Shown here piece by piece: positions 1 through 14,400 of a DNA stretch of 64,000 bases. The first letter of the stretch is position 1. Every line of letters starts with the position of its first letter. The DNA is from Anadara kagoshimensis. Taxonomy: Eukaryota > Mollusca > Bivalvia > Arcoida > Arcidae. The stretch lies in assembly GCA_021292105.1 (NCBI GenBank), contig CM037870.1, positions 17,105,087 through 17,169,086 on the forward strand. The letters are read 5' to 3'. Below the pieces are notes generated by a model. The model saw nothing but the letters and a program-made list of their open reading frames with translations, searched no databases and was not told where the DNA came from. Both the position numbers and the translations under genes were made by a program.

Positions 1-126
1 TTGTTGTTCATGCAAATAACCTGAAAAATTGATATGATGTTAAACAACATTACAACCAACCAACTAACCTATTTATGATGATGATTAAGAGAAAGATGAT
101 TGTCATTATTGTTATTATCATTATAG

Positions 127-969
127 GAAATTCTGCTGACAAGGTTTGCCACTGCCCCAAGATAGCACGTATGTTGCCAGCCAAATACCAGAACACACCA
201 GGAAAGTTGAAAAATTCACAGATGGTAAGACCAAGCATTGTAGAACATGACCTCATGTTTCGCCTCGCTGAATCTCCCACTAGATGGTATGATTTACAAC
301 AGAAGTTACAGGTATGGATAATGTTTAAGATTCACTTGAAAACTTTTAAGTGTTGTGTTCAAATAGACAAAAATTTCACCAAAAGTTTTAAAAATCATTA
401 TTTTGAAAAAAAAACAAACTGTGTCTTATGACAAAATCTTTAGAAATTAAACATGAATATCCATTGAGTTTTGTTATAAATTTCAGAAAATAGGCTTCAT
501 TATTTTAAAATACTAGTATATCATTCAATGTTCAAGACTCGCTCATCCTGCCTTGGCAGAAGTTCAGCTAGTTCGAAAAAGTTTAGCCCAAATTTTATTA
601 AATTACTTTAAAAATATTAAATAAAAAAATTAATTGAGATTATATTTGTAAATATATTTTATTAAATAACTTTAAAAGTATAAACTAAAAATTTTAATTG
701 AAAATTTATTTATTTCAAAAAATAAAAAATATGCTGGATATTATTTGAAATTTTATGGAACTCCATTGCATATTAATTGAAATAGATAAATGAAAATTAG
801 TTTGATGAACATGCAGCATACATTGAACAACACACGGTGATTTTTCTTGACAATACTGAAAATCTTTCTTTTTTATTCATGCAGAGTTTTGAATTCAATG
901 TCAATACAGAGTGTAATAGTCAAGGAGATTTCATAATTCATATACTGACACAAGGAGGTAATATTACTA

Positions 970-1001
<32 letters not shown>

Positions 1002-4000
1002 CTGAATAAGTGGTGTAACAGGAGTTTTATGCTTTGGTCAAGATTATTTCACTTGTATTGAGGTGATCAGATTTGGGATGGTGAAGGATATTGGAGTAAC
1101 CAAAGGCCACCAACCTTCAGGAAGCAAACTGACAAACTTTCTCGCACTAGGATAGGCAGAATTCAGTCCTAGGCAATGAGATGCACTGTGAGAGCACTTG
1201 GAGAGAGAGAGAGAGGAATTTGGTATATTTTATAAGATTGTAGATGATTAATTATTACATAACTATTAACATCAATATTAAATGTGTTGGTGTTTCAGGT
1301 ATATGCCAGTTTCCAATGATAATGACACTTGTAAGACTACAGGGAGCAGATATTGAGTTGTGTAATTCTAGAGGTATGACACCACTTATGTTAGCTGCTA
1401 AAGAAGGAGATGCCATTCTTTGTGATGTAAGTTTGCTTGTACAACATTTTTACTCATTGTAATTTTTAAAACATGATTTTCTTATCAATCTTTTGAAATT
1501 TTTGGACCTTTGCCAACAGTTAAAAAAAATGTAAAAAGTTGGCTCACTTGCTCCATCTAGTGGCACTCTTGATACATTCTTAATTCTTCAACATTTTCAG
1601 TATCTTTCTTGATGCAGTGTTGAGTAATTTTGTTAATTTCTGACTCAAAACATTGAATGTTATTTGGCTTAAAATTGGCTTAAAAATACTTATTGTTTTC
1701 AACATTTTGTTTAATGAAATCTGAATGGACACTCTAAATTTTGATTTAAATTTTTTAAAAATAATGTATTTGATTTCAGGCATTGATGTGTCTTCTATGT
1801 GCTGATCCAGATAAATGCAATGTACATACAGGGATGTGTGCTTTACACTACGCAGCCCAAAATAACCACGTGTCTGCTGTCAGGTATGCCTTCATTTTAC
1901 ACTATGCCACCCAAAATAACCATGTGTCTGCTGTCAGGTATGCCTTCATTTTACACTATGCCACCCAAAATAACCATGTGTCTGCTGTCAGGTATGCCTT
2001 CATTTTACACTATGCCACCCAAAATAACCATGTGTCTGCTGTCAGGTATGCTTATATTTTACACTATGCCACCCAAAATTTGTTTTTTAGGTAAGTAACC
2101 ACTAGGTAGCTCAAAGAGGTCTGGGTTCAAACTCTGGACTGGTCTGGCCAAGACTTAAAGAAATCGGTAGCACTTAGCATTTAGAAATGAAAGTTAAGGT
2201 ACCAGTTTTTCGGAAGAGACCTTAACATAGGCGTGGAACACTAAAGAACCCTCCCAGCACATTGCCCTCAGTGCACAACATTGGCAAAAAAACTTCAGCA
2301 AAGGTAGTGCCACCAAAAATGTCCTTATTCACTGTTAGGTTGCACACATTTTACACAATGCTTCTCATTTCTAAATATCTACAGCCAGGTATGGACAACT
2401 TGGTAAAACAACATGCAATTTACACATTGCCAGTTACTTTGAATTTTACATTACTGATTTAAGTCTGGCAGATCGAAAAATATGTATAAATCCCGGATTC
2501 GAGAAAGAGAAAAAGCCAGTGTCAGTACATGTATAGCTAAGCAGTGCTAAGGTCTGAATTCTTTACATGGAAAGCTAGCTTTGGTGTCAGTGCAAGTACC
2601 ACTAAGCAGTGTTTGCCCACATTTGTTTAGGATGCACCACCTAGAAGTGTGTATTAAAAAAACATATCTGTCTGTATTCAAAATCTTAATCCAAGAAACA
2701 AAGTAAAAGCTTCAAAAACTGGCAAATTTAGCTCAACAAATGAACTTCCACCAGGAAAGTGAGGCCGGGTGCTCAAATTCATTCACAGTGTTTTTATTTC
2801 AGTTGTCTCATTAAAAGAGGTGCTGATTTCAATAAAGAAGACTACAATGGCTGCCGACCAGATGACTTTTTAAACTACAACATAGATATAGATGATTGTC
2901 GAGAAATTATCACCATGCATAGAAATCAAAGATGTCAACATCTATCCAGACTATCAAGGGAGGTAATTAGTTTTACCTATACTACTTTATTGATTGATTG
3001 AATGGGGTTTATGTCTCAACCAAGAATATTTCACTTATGTCGAAACATCACCAGCTATAGATGATTGCCAAAATTTTTTACCCTTGTAGTTTACCCAGGG
3101 TAATGTGCATGGAGGGTTCTATAATGTGCAATGGGGCTATCATTTTTTAATGTCTCTTAATTCTGAAATACATCGTGAGTTTCATTTCTAAATGCTGAGA
3201 GCTCGGTAAAAGATCATTCACTATATCTTCCTAGTTATTCAAGTCTTCACATACTATGTTGTTAGATTTAACTGGTAAAAAATTCTGAAAACCTTTTGCC
3301 GTACTGTGGCCCCGATGGCTCAGTGTTTTAAAGTGTATGCATATCAATCACAGTGCCTCTCACTGCCTTGGTTTCAATCCAGCTCAGGACAGATCCTAGT
3401 GTGAGAAAATGTGTCAGGTCACATGTCCAAGCTTCTAAAATGAAATGCATAAAATAATTACTAGTTTAGTTTTACAGGCCCTATTTGGCCTTTTGTTTTG
3501 TTTTCAAGTTTATGTTTCAAAATGTAATGACGTTTGCCATCCTCAATTTAATTATTGTCAGTGGCATTAATACTTTTTAAGAAATTAGCTGTTTGCACTG
3601 ATATTCTAGTTATTTTACAGTTATCAAATAAATATTTTGTACAGTAGTTATTAAGATAAACAATTTATTATTATGAATTATTTTAGGGGATGTTGAGTGT
3701 ACAAAATTTAAGAGTCACAGACTTGTCAGCTGTAGACAGTGATGGCTATACTTTACTGATGATGGCAGCCACTCATAACAGGTAAATATATGTTATATAA
3801 AAATACTGGTATATTTTATTTCTTTTGAATAAATTAAGGAATTCAAAATATTTAGGTAAGAAAATGGTAGATGCCAGTATTTTTAATCCATATGATCTTC
3901 CTTACCATTTTTTGGCATTGAAATAGAAGTCTAAATTCAGAATTGGTTTTGAGAAGGGTTGAATTTGACATACTGTGAACGGGTTCTCTAGTTCCATTGG

Positions 4001-7000
4001 TAAACATTAAATAGATTAAGCTGCATTCAAATAGGCCCTAACACAGGTTCTAGAGATTAAGTGGTTAGTTCAAGGATGGTGAAGGAAATCTTAGTGCCTA
4101 GAGAAAACCACAGACCAGAGGCAAGTGAATTAACAAACTTTTTCACACTTGAATCTGCTCTTAGTGGGATTAAAACTGAGATGTCAGGAGAAACTCATTA
4201 TGATCTGTTAGTTTGAACTTTAAACTACTTGTATGTACATGTATGATGATGTAGTAGGCAAATTTGTAAATCAAGCAGTTACAAGTAGTCCTTGACAGTA
4301 GCTTGAAATCCACTTAATTTTTATTATATTTTTCTGTATAAACCATGTCTGAAATTTGCTTTATAATTTCTTTTACATTTTCCTGTTTATTTATAGAATT
4401 GGTAATTTGAGAGTTTTGATAGAGATGATAACATCACTTATAGAGAATAAAGAAATGATAGCTTCTCTCATAGATGGGCAATATTTCTGTGTAAGTAGTC
4501 AACGATAAAGTAAGTTATTTACAGACAAGTGTTTAAAGTTTCTTGAAAGACTGGATGCATAGGTGAGCTATGTTGAATTGCTGACAGCTTTTCTTTTGAG
4601 CACTGTATACTGGAATTTACTTGCATCAATTTATTTTCATTTTGTCATTAAATAAAAGACCTTAAAAACCCCATGTTACGACAGGCACGCCACATTCACT
4701 GCAAAAGTCAAACTTTCTGCCACTTCACCTGGTGACATCTTGATATACCCCGGTAAGTGAAATGTCCTTGAGTGGTACATAAAACCCCATTCAGTCAATC
4801 AAAACCCTTATTTCTATGGTGTAAATTTTACCAACAAATGTGACTATGCCAAAGTACCATGTAATACAGCTATATTAGATTTTATTAGTCTGATCAGAGG
4901 TTGCAGGAAGGATTGGATTGAATTGGATGGAGTTTTATGCCTCAGTTATGATTCTTTCGCTTACATTCAGGATGTCAATTCTGGGATGATGGAGGAAACT
5001 GGAGTGCAGTGTGTGCCAAACTTTCAAAATGATTAATGGACATTCGGTCTGGTAAACCTAGAAACTTTACCAGACCGTAAAGTTGTTTACTGGACCAAAA
5101 ATTCTTCAATAAAAAGAAAACAATTATTCGGTTTTGTAAATATTTACTTATTTCCTCCTTTAAAACGGAAAGCTACGGGAGGCACAAATTATGAAAAAAA
5201 CTTGAAAGAAAATTTAAGAAACATTGGATGGAGGGGCGACCATGGTTGCAATTTGACAAGGAGAAGAAATGCGTCTGGTCGGGAGGCGTAGCACACAATA
5301 ATAATTTAAAAGGTCAGAACACGTTTATTTATGGAAGTACAAATAAATGTAATGCTTCAATGTTTTGTTATTATCAAATTTAATTTACCATCAAAATAAC
5401 TCCTTTTGCTTTGTCAAGTATTGTGCAAATCGGGATGAATCTTTCTTTTATGTATTTCAAACAGACAAATGAAGATTTCTGTGATCATGTGACCGGTATG
5501 ACAGCATTGTCTATGGCAGCCCAGAAAGGACATGCAGATGTTGTTAATATCTTGTTGAAGTAAGTATGGTGTCTTCTGTCAAATACCGGTATGCACACCA
5601 ATTAACAATCATACTGCAATCTGATTGTTTAATGATTTTTGATGATTATTTAGTATTATTATTTTGTTTGGAATTTGTCGAAACCCGGTGTTGTTATTGT
5701 TGAAATACCTTTTTTTTTTAAATATATAACCAATGCGGTAGATTAATTGGTAGGGTGCTTGCTCTGTAAGTGGGAGATTGGGGGTTTGAGCCCCGACAGG
5801 GTCTGACACAAGACTTGGAAAATGGGTAGTGGCACAGTGGGCTTGGCACGATAAAGAACCCTGCTGTATAATGCCACCAGTGCAACGTACAGGCAAAATT
5901 TCTGCACCTTCACCTATAGCTGGTGATGTCTCGATATAAGTGAAATATCTCTCTTTCTCTGTTGTTCTTCGTCATGTTGTTTTTGGCTGACCTATTTTCA
6001 TCTTTCAATCTGGGTGCCATGTAATGTATGTATTCATTCATGCAATGAATTTTCTTTTTTCATTTACAGAGAAGGTGCTAACCCGTTAATAACTGATGCC
6101 AACGGTTGTCTCCCCTTACATTATGCAGTATTAGCAAATCAAGAAAATGTTGTTGATGTATTTTTGAAATTTTTTCCTCTAACATATAAGGTTTGTAACA
6201 TATATTTTGATGTTTGTAACAGTTACTGTCAAGGGGAAAATTTTCGCTTATTTCGTGCTGAAGAAATTACAGCAAAAATTTTACCCACGTGAAAATGTCT
6301 ACCATACACAGGTTAATATATAATATATCATATTTACACAATATACACCCACTTATGTTGGTAACGCAAAAATTACACCCGCATGAAATGCTGGGTTTCA
6401 GAAATCGTGAAATTTTTACCTCGCGAAAATAAATCCCTTTACAGTACCCACTTGAAATGACATGACAATAAATTGACAAGTGACATATGGGAATAACACC
6501 CCAGTCAGGGGGAGAAACTTACAACATGTTTACTTTTGTAAAAATTCGAAATGTCGTGTACACAATTTTGTTAAACTTAAAATAAATGTCTGTATTTATC
6601 TTTTGTATTTTGCATTTTGCTCTGTTCTCCTTAATCACCTTCATCTTAACCCCATTTTCAATTCCCTCATTCCTATCAGCGCCTTCCCCTATTTCTCCCA
6701 TCCCCTATCCCTCCTTTCCCCTATCCCTCCTTTCCCCTAACTCCCCTTCTCCTATCACTTCCTTCCACTTAACCTCCCTTCCCCTATCCCTCCTTTCCCC
6801 TAACTCCCCTTCTCCTATCACTTCCTTTCACTTAACCTCCATTCCTCTTTCCCTCCCTTCCCCTAACCCCCTTCCCCTATCCCTCCCTTCCCCTTTCCCT
6901 CCCTTCTCCTAACCCCCCTTCCCCTATTCCTCCCTTCCCCAACCGCCTTCCCCTGTCCCTTCCTTTCCCCTAACCCTCTTTCCCCTAACCCTCTTTCCCC

Positions 7001-10000
7001 TGTCCCTTCCTTTCCCCTGTCCCTTCCTTTCCCCCTAACCCCCTTTCCCATGTCCCTCCCTTCCCCTATCCCTCCCTTCCCCCTAACCCCCATTCCCCTA
7101 TCCTCCCTTCCCCCTATCCCTCCTTTCCCCCAACCCCCTTTCCCTGTCCCTTCCTTTCCCCTAACCCCCTTTCCCCTGTCCCTCCCTTCCCCTATCCCTC
7201 CCTTCCCTCTAACCCCCATTCCCCCTATCCCTCACTTCTGATGGCACAGTAACAACCAGTCCATTCCATGAAATAGGTGTGATAGGTTAATTAAATGAAT
7301 TGTCTACCTTCTTGGATACATCCATCCCAATACAAAAGAATTTTGTCTGAATTTGTTTATAGTGGTTATAAAGAAAATGTTAAACAAGAACCTAGATTTG
7401 AAAGTGTCAAAAAAAAAGAAATTATTTATTATAGACAGCTAGAAGAGTATAATCACAAAGTTAAGTGTCAGCAAAAATATTTTTAAAAAAGTGGCGATTA
7501 ATGTACATCTTGATGCTTAATGTATTTTTAATACCAGTAACTACAATGTATTTACAACCAGTGTGGATGTTTATCTTTATGTAGAATGTATGTGTGGGTA
7601 AAAGGTGTACGACTGTCTTTTTATAGGAAAAAAAAAACCTGAATAAAGATTTATTTTTAAAAAAAATAGGTTTTGATAGTAAAGAGGACATTTGATTGAT
7701 AAACATTTTTTTTTAAATGACTATCTACTCTGTGAGGTTGGTTAAAAATTTCTTTATATATAAGTAAATGTAGTAGGGAAACAAAATTTGGAAAATATTT
7801 TTATATGTTGTCAGGTTATTGTATATTTTTTTTTTTACATATTTCAGGGTCTCTGTAAAGCTTTGAATTTATCAAAAAGTACAAAGATTCGTGAAAAGTT
7901 AAGACAAGCATGGGACAGGTATTAACTAAAACGCTTATGTAACAGGAAAGTGAAAAAAATGAAGTGGTCAAACTGGGACTTGAACCCAGGAACTTATTCT
8001 TACTTAGTGGCAGTTGAGTTGAGTTATGGTGTTTAACATCCAAGTCAAGAATATTTCACTTATATCGAAACATTGCAAGCTATTGGAAATTTTGCCTGCG
8101 TGTTGTGCTGATGGCATTATACAGCAGGGTTTTTTATTGTGACATGGGACCTCCTTTATTTTAATTCCCATTGTTTCATAATGCTGAGTGTTTGGTGATA
8201 GAACAGTCACTACCCACTTTCAAGTCTTGGGTGAGACCTGGCCAGGGATTGAACACTCTACCAACTGAGCTACCTCAGTGGTCCCCATACTAGTGAGATG
8301 TTAGGTACCGCCTTAGCTACATGGCCACCTATAGAACCCTGTCTGCCACACTTAAAACACATATTACATCTCTTGTTGGTTCAGCAGTAAAAAGTGTGCA
8401 GTGTCTCTAGTGCTTCTTAATTTATATCTAAGTAAATCATCATACGTAAGAAAATAAACCACACAGTACTTTAGAAAAATTGTACATTGTATACTGAAAG
8501 AATTTTAGTCTTTCATTTTATGTACACACATGTTTCAATGCCCCTCAATTATATGCAGTGTTTTTTTATCTTTTAAAGTCCCGAAATCCAATATTTCTAT
8601 ATTTATTTTTATAAATCTATACCTTGTTTTATTGCCATACTCCTTTATAAATTTCTTGAAATAGATTTTACTTTATTTTAAGACGACAAGAAGAAATAGT
8701 GTTTCCAGAGTTAATGACATGTGCTATGGGAGGAAAAGCAGATCAACTTTATTGTCTTCTGGAGGAGGGAGATTGTATTAACTCAAAGGTATTTCAATAT
8801 GTAAACACATATAAAGATTTTAAGTCTAGATCAAGGTTATTTCATTTATATCAAGATTCATATGTGATGCAATTCCAGCATTTGTCACTGAGGGATGTTT
8901 TCTTGTTACAACTACTGTGACACAAGCCATTGTGTCACTGCCTCAGCCAAAAGAATCATGACTTTTATGTTGAAATGCTGAGTTACTTTGCATAAAGAAA
9001 AAAGCCAGTGATGCTTATATTATTTGAGTTCTTTTCCCTTTTGACCATAATCTACAGTTTACATGGTTCAGGTTCTGCTCCACTCGTTACTCTCAATTAA
9101 ACTGAACATAAATATAAAACTAATTAATTAAGTTGTTCATTTTTCGTTTTACAGAGTGGTGTTGGAAACTGGCCGTTGTATCTTGCTGTAGAGAATGGAC
9201 ATCTGGATGTTGTAAAACTTTTATGTCAGGTAAGTTTTGAAAATGAATACATGTATATGAGAAACAATTTTAATGTACTTTATTGGTCTTTACGTATACT
9301 ATACTGTCGCCTCGATCAATATTTATTTTTCCGGTGAATATCACACCATATACAACCACTCAAAGTTCATAACTGTTTTATTATATAATTTAGCTGCTGT
9401 GGCACTTCGGTTGACAATGTTTTCTCAAACCTGTGACCAGGCAATCTAACTATTTTACCGATGTTAGATTTCCCTGCCCACCCTGGTTGATCACACTAAA
9501 ATTATCCCGCATTAGTTAGATCAATCTGACTTTTTAAGTCTGATTCTATGAAAAAATAAACGGCATTCCGGATGAGACACAAATTGATAATGCCATAACG
9601 TCAACCTTCTATGAAAAAAATAACAAGACACAATCACTTGCATACACTTAATTGATGACATTCTAATCATTTTACGGAGAATGTCAACAAAAATCGATGA
9701 CGCACACCGAATTTGATATTCACCGGAAAATCCGTGGTATATGATGTAAGATCCAATGGTCACATGTTACCGTTTTAGCCAATCATAAAGATGGAATTTA
9801 TTAATTATATAATAAAGTCTTTTATTTCACAACCAAAAATAAAACCTGTATATAATGAACAAACATGGGACCTATGTATACTGGTTTCTTGAAATCAGGA
9901 TAAATTATGATTAGGCACTGTCCTTCCATTCCGTATGTCAACTCATAATAGTTTTTCCAGTATACTCCTCCAAATTAAAATATATTTTCTCAATTTGGTT

Positions 10001-11223
10001 TCATTGTGTGTGTCAGAAGAGATGGTGACATTATAAAAAATTTCTCAGAGTTGTGCCCCTTTGAAATTTTTATCCTTTTATATTTGCAATCTTTTCAGTT
10101 TAATGGAAAAAATGTAAACGAGTGAATCTTACTCTGCCCTGGGCACTCTTCATGTACTATGACAGCCATATCATTGTCATATTTATTATTTTTATTGCTT
10201 AAATCTTTAGAGAGGTGCTGATGTAAGGAAAAGACATCTACCAACAGGATCTACAGTACTACATATAGCTGCCAAGATGGGTCATTTAGATGTTTTAGAA
10301 TACCTCCTGGCATTTTGTAAACCATTAAGAGGTTGGCATGGTAACCGTGGCTATCATAAACTAGACATTAATGCTGTAAATAGTGAAAATAAAACAGTTC
10401 TCCAGATTGCAGCAGAAAAAGGTAGGTAATAATACCTTCCACAAACAAAGTAAAGGGGCATATAGGAATCACCCTGTCCATCTGTCTGTTTGTTCCAACA
10501 TTGTTTCCACTCCATATCTGCCATGTCTATGGATGAATTTTGATCAAACTTGACACATATGTAAACCAACATGAGACGATATATTGCATACCAAATTTAG
10601 TGGCCACATATTCATTTGTTCTTCAGTTTTAGCAATGATGGAGAAAAGGTATTTGTAATATTTGTATCAGTCAACTGAGATTTCTCTTATAGAGATGCTT
10701 TTTCAGGTACTGTAAACTGTAAACCAACTTTTATTTGCGGATATTAACTTTCACGATTCTCTTACCAAAACCAATTTGCGACTATAAACTTTCGCAATAT
10801 GGATTTAAACTGAATATTTGATATTATTATAAGGATTTTCGAAAACAAGTTCGTGGCGTTTAACTTTCGCAATTATTTTGTCCTCGCGAAATATGCGAAA
10901 TGTAAATCGCACACGAATTAAAGTTGATTTACAGTATTGCTATATTTTTGTGGTGTCAATTTTTTGCAGTTTGACAATGGTGAGTGTATTCCCGATGTCA
11001 AATTTTCACGGTCTTATCTGATTAATGGAAAGGAATAGGGTGAGAGCCTTTTACGTTAACTGAATGCATCAAAAAGCTGTATTTTCATGGAGGTTTAATT
11101 TAAACAGGAATACACTGTACCGCAAATACATGTATAGTGAAAATTAAACTACAGTGAAATATAAGCATTATACAGTATTACCCACTTTACTGGGACCATT
11201 TCTTTTTTAGCTCACCTGAGCCA

Positions 11224-11255
<32 letters not shown>

Positions 11256-11275
11256 GTCCGTTGTCTGTCGTCGTC

Positions 11276-11314
<39 letters not shown>

Positions 11315-11362
11315 ACGAACCACTGGGCAGATTTCAACCAAATTTGGCACAAAGCACCACTA

Positions 11363-11401
<39 letters not shown>

Positions 11402-14400
11402 CCCTCTTTAAAGGGGAGATAATTGAGAATTATTGAAACTTTGTTGGTATTTTTCAAAAATCTTCTTCTCAAAAACTATTCGGCCTGTAAAGCTTAAACT
11501 TTTGTGGAGGCATCCTTAGGAAGTGTAGATTCAAGTTTGTTCAAATCATGGTCCCCGGGGGTAGGGAGGGGCCACAAGAGGGGGATCAAGTTTTACATAG
11601 GAGTATATAGAGAAAATCTTTAAAAATCTTCTTCTCAAAAACTATTAGGCCTGAAAAGCTCAAATTAAAATGGAAGCATCCTGAGGTAGTGTAGATTCAA
11701 GTTTGTTCAAATCATGGTCCCCGGGGGTAGGGAGGGGTCACAAGAGGGGGATCAAGTTTTACATAGGAATATATAAAGAAAATTTTTAAAAATCTTTTTC
11801 TCAAAAACTATTAGGCCAGAAAAGCTCAAATTAAAATGGAAGCATCCTCAGGTAGTGTAGATTCAAGTTTGTTCAAATCATAGTCCCTGGGGGTAGGGTG
11901 GGGCCACAAGAGGGGGGTCAAGTTTTACACAGGAATATATAGAGAGAATCTTTAAAAATCTTCTCCTCAAAAACTATTAGGCCAGGAAAGCTCAAATTAA
12001 AATGGAAGCATCCTCAGGTAGTGTAGATTCAAGTTTGTTCAAATCATGGTCCCCGGGGGTAGGGAGGGGCCACAAGAGGGGGATCAAGTTTTACATAGGA
12101 GTATATAGAGAAAATCTTTAAAAATCTTCTTCTCAAAAACTATTAGGCCTGAAAAGCTCAAATTAAAATGGAAGCATCCTCAGGTAGTGTAGATTCAAGT
12201 TTGTTCAAATCATGGTCCCCGGGGGTAGGGAGGGGTCACAAGAGGGGGATCAAGTTTTACATAGGAATATATAAAGAAAATTTTTTAAAATCTTTTTCTC
12301 AAAAACTATTAGGCCAGAAAAGCTCAAATTAAAATGGAAGCATCCTGAGGTAGTGTAGATTCAAGTTTGTTCAAATCATAGTCCCTGGGGGTAGGGTGGG
12401 GCCACAAGAGGGGGGTCAAGTTTTACACAGGAATATATAGAGAGAATCTTTAAAAATCTTCTCCTCAAAAACTATTAGGCCAGGAAAGCTCAAATTAAAA
12501 TGGAAGCATCCTCAGGTAGTGTAGATTCAAGTTTGTTCAAATCATGGTTAAATAATAGTGTATTTTCCATGCTGTATTCTTTTATATAAGTATTTTGATA
12601 TAAAGTTAAATATATTGTTCATGAGAAATATATTAATTGTACTTGTATTTAAAAGCTAATTTTTAATGTAAATCCTGCTGTATTCTATAATTTCTATTTG
12701 CCATTTCCCGATTACAGTATTCGGCCTATGCATTTTCTCTCTTTTGAGATTGGTAGATTGCATGATGAAAATTTTTTTTAAAATTATTTCATTGGTTGAA
12801 ATGCTGTAAGAAAAAGGTAACGGAATAAGCCGAGGCTTGTCGAAACATCAACCTTTTACGGTACATAGAAATACTTACAAATTGTTTAGTGAAAAGCATC
12901 GGTAGGAAGTATAGATTTCAGTTTGTACAAAACCTCCCTCCCCTGCACTCACTTCAATACTGAACTCATTTCGGCTTCTACCTAGCAAGTTGCTCAGGTG
13001 AGCGATGTGGCCCCTGGGCCTCTTGTTTATAACTGTAGTTTACTTAAACAACATACAGACACGTTTTTATCATATTTTTAAGGCAAATGTGACCATGATC
13101 ATCGCTATCAGTTAGTTTTTTGATGGGCTAGATGTGAGCTACACAATTCTTCTGGCAACCATCGTTATACAAAGATTCTGTTCATTTTCAGGTTACATAA
13201 AAATGGTGAAGACATTACTGACTAATGGTGCTACAACAGCGCTGCTGGATAAAAACGGGTTCCTATTCTCGTTACCGGAGTTTGGAGGTGTATGGAGTGA
13301 GGTCGAAGCTACACGACAGAGACACACAAAACTAATTATGTGCTGTTTATGTGACAAGTCCAAGAAGGGCTTGATAGATCTTCAGAAAATTTGGCTGGTA
13401 AGTCTTTATAATATATATATATAAATTTAACTGGAAGGAGTAAAAATTGCAGGGTCGGAGCGGAGATCGAATCCAGGACCTACAACACTAAGGCAAGTGC
13501 TCTACCACTGAGCTAACCGGACTGCTATATTCCTTCCCTGTTATTTTTTAGTTTTCCATGATCCTAAGTCAGAAATCTAACCTGAATTCCCTCGAATGGA
13601 CTTTAAATGGCTCCACATTGCCAGTCCATCACTTCGAAGGGCCACACTGGCTACCAAACTGTAACAGGAAGGAGAAAAATGGTAATTGAACCCGGGACCT
13701 CTCAAATTATAGGTGAGTGCACTACCACTGAGCTACCCAGACCGCTATATAAGTTATTTTAAATGAAAATGTTTTAGTTTAGAATGAAGTCATTTATTCA
13801 AAAATAGTGTGATCTTTGACCATCATTTCACTCATCTAAGTTCAACAGCCCTTCCTATGTACTGGAGGATCTCCCAACAAGGTAGCTACTATGGCTTTTC
13901 CAAAAAACTTCACATCAAAAAGTAGTGTTTTGGGCAAAAATTATAAAAAAGATGTCACAAAATGATGTCTAGTGATTTACAAAATTAAAAACTGATAATT
14001 GGTGTTCACTAGACACCTGCATTTCTTTACAAACAAATGGGCTATAGTGGTGCATAATGTCAGCTTAAAAAACAAAGCACCTCTCACTGCTTAGGTATGA
14101 ATTTTACAAATTGCCGATCCTGATGCATATTGTAATGCAAGAAGTTTGCAAGTTTTCTGCTGCCTAGGTTCGAATCACACTCTGACAGATCCTAGTCTGA
14201 GAAAGTTTTTCAGTTCGTTTGCCAAAGGTCAGTGGTTTTCTCCAGGCACTCCAGTTTCCTCCACAGTCACAGAACTGACTGCCTCAATATACAGTCAAAC
14301 CTTAAAGATCATCTGCTCATAAAGGCCAGTAGTATTGTATCCCAATTGTTCTTTATTCATATTATTTGAACCTGTATATATAATGGCCACTTGCCCATAA

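Noticed and set aside
6586..7241. Pro/Ser-rich plus-strand and Gly/Arg-rich minus-strand ORFs
   Set aside because: Composition artefact of the polypyrimidine tract, which is intronic.
13461..13743. Two functional tRNA genes
   Set aside because: Box A and B are good, but no clean acceptor stem or standard arm spacing could be drawn; they fit SINE heads.
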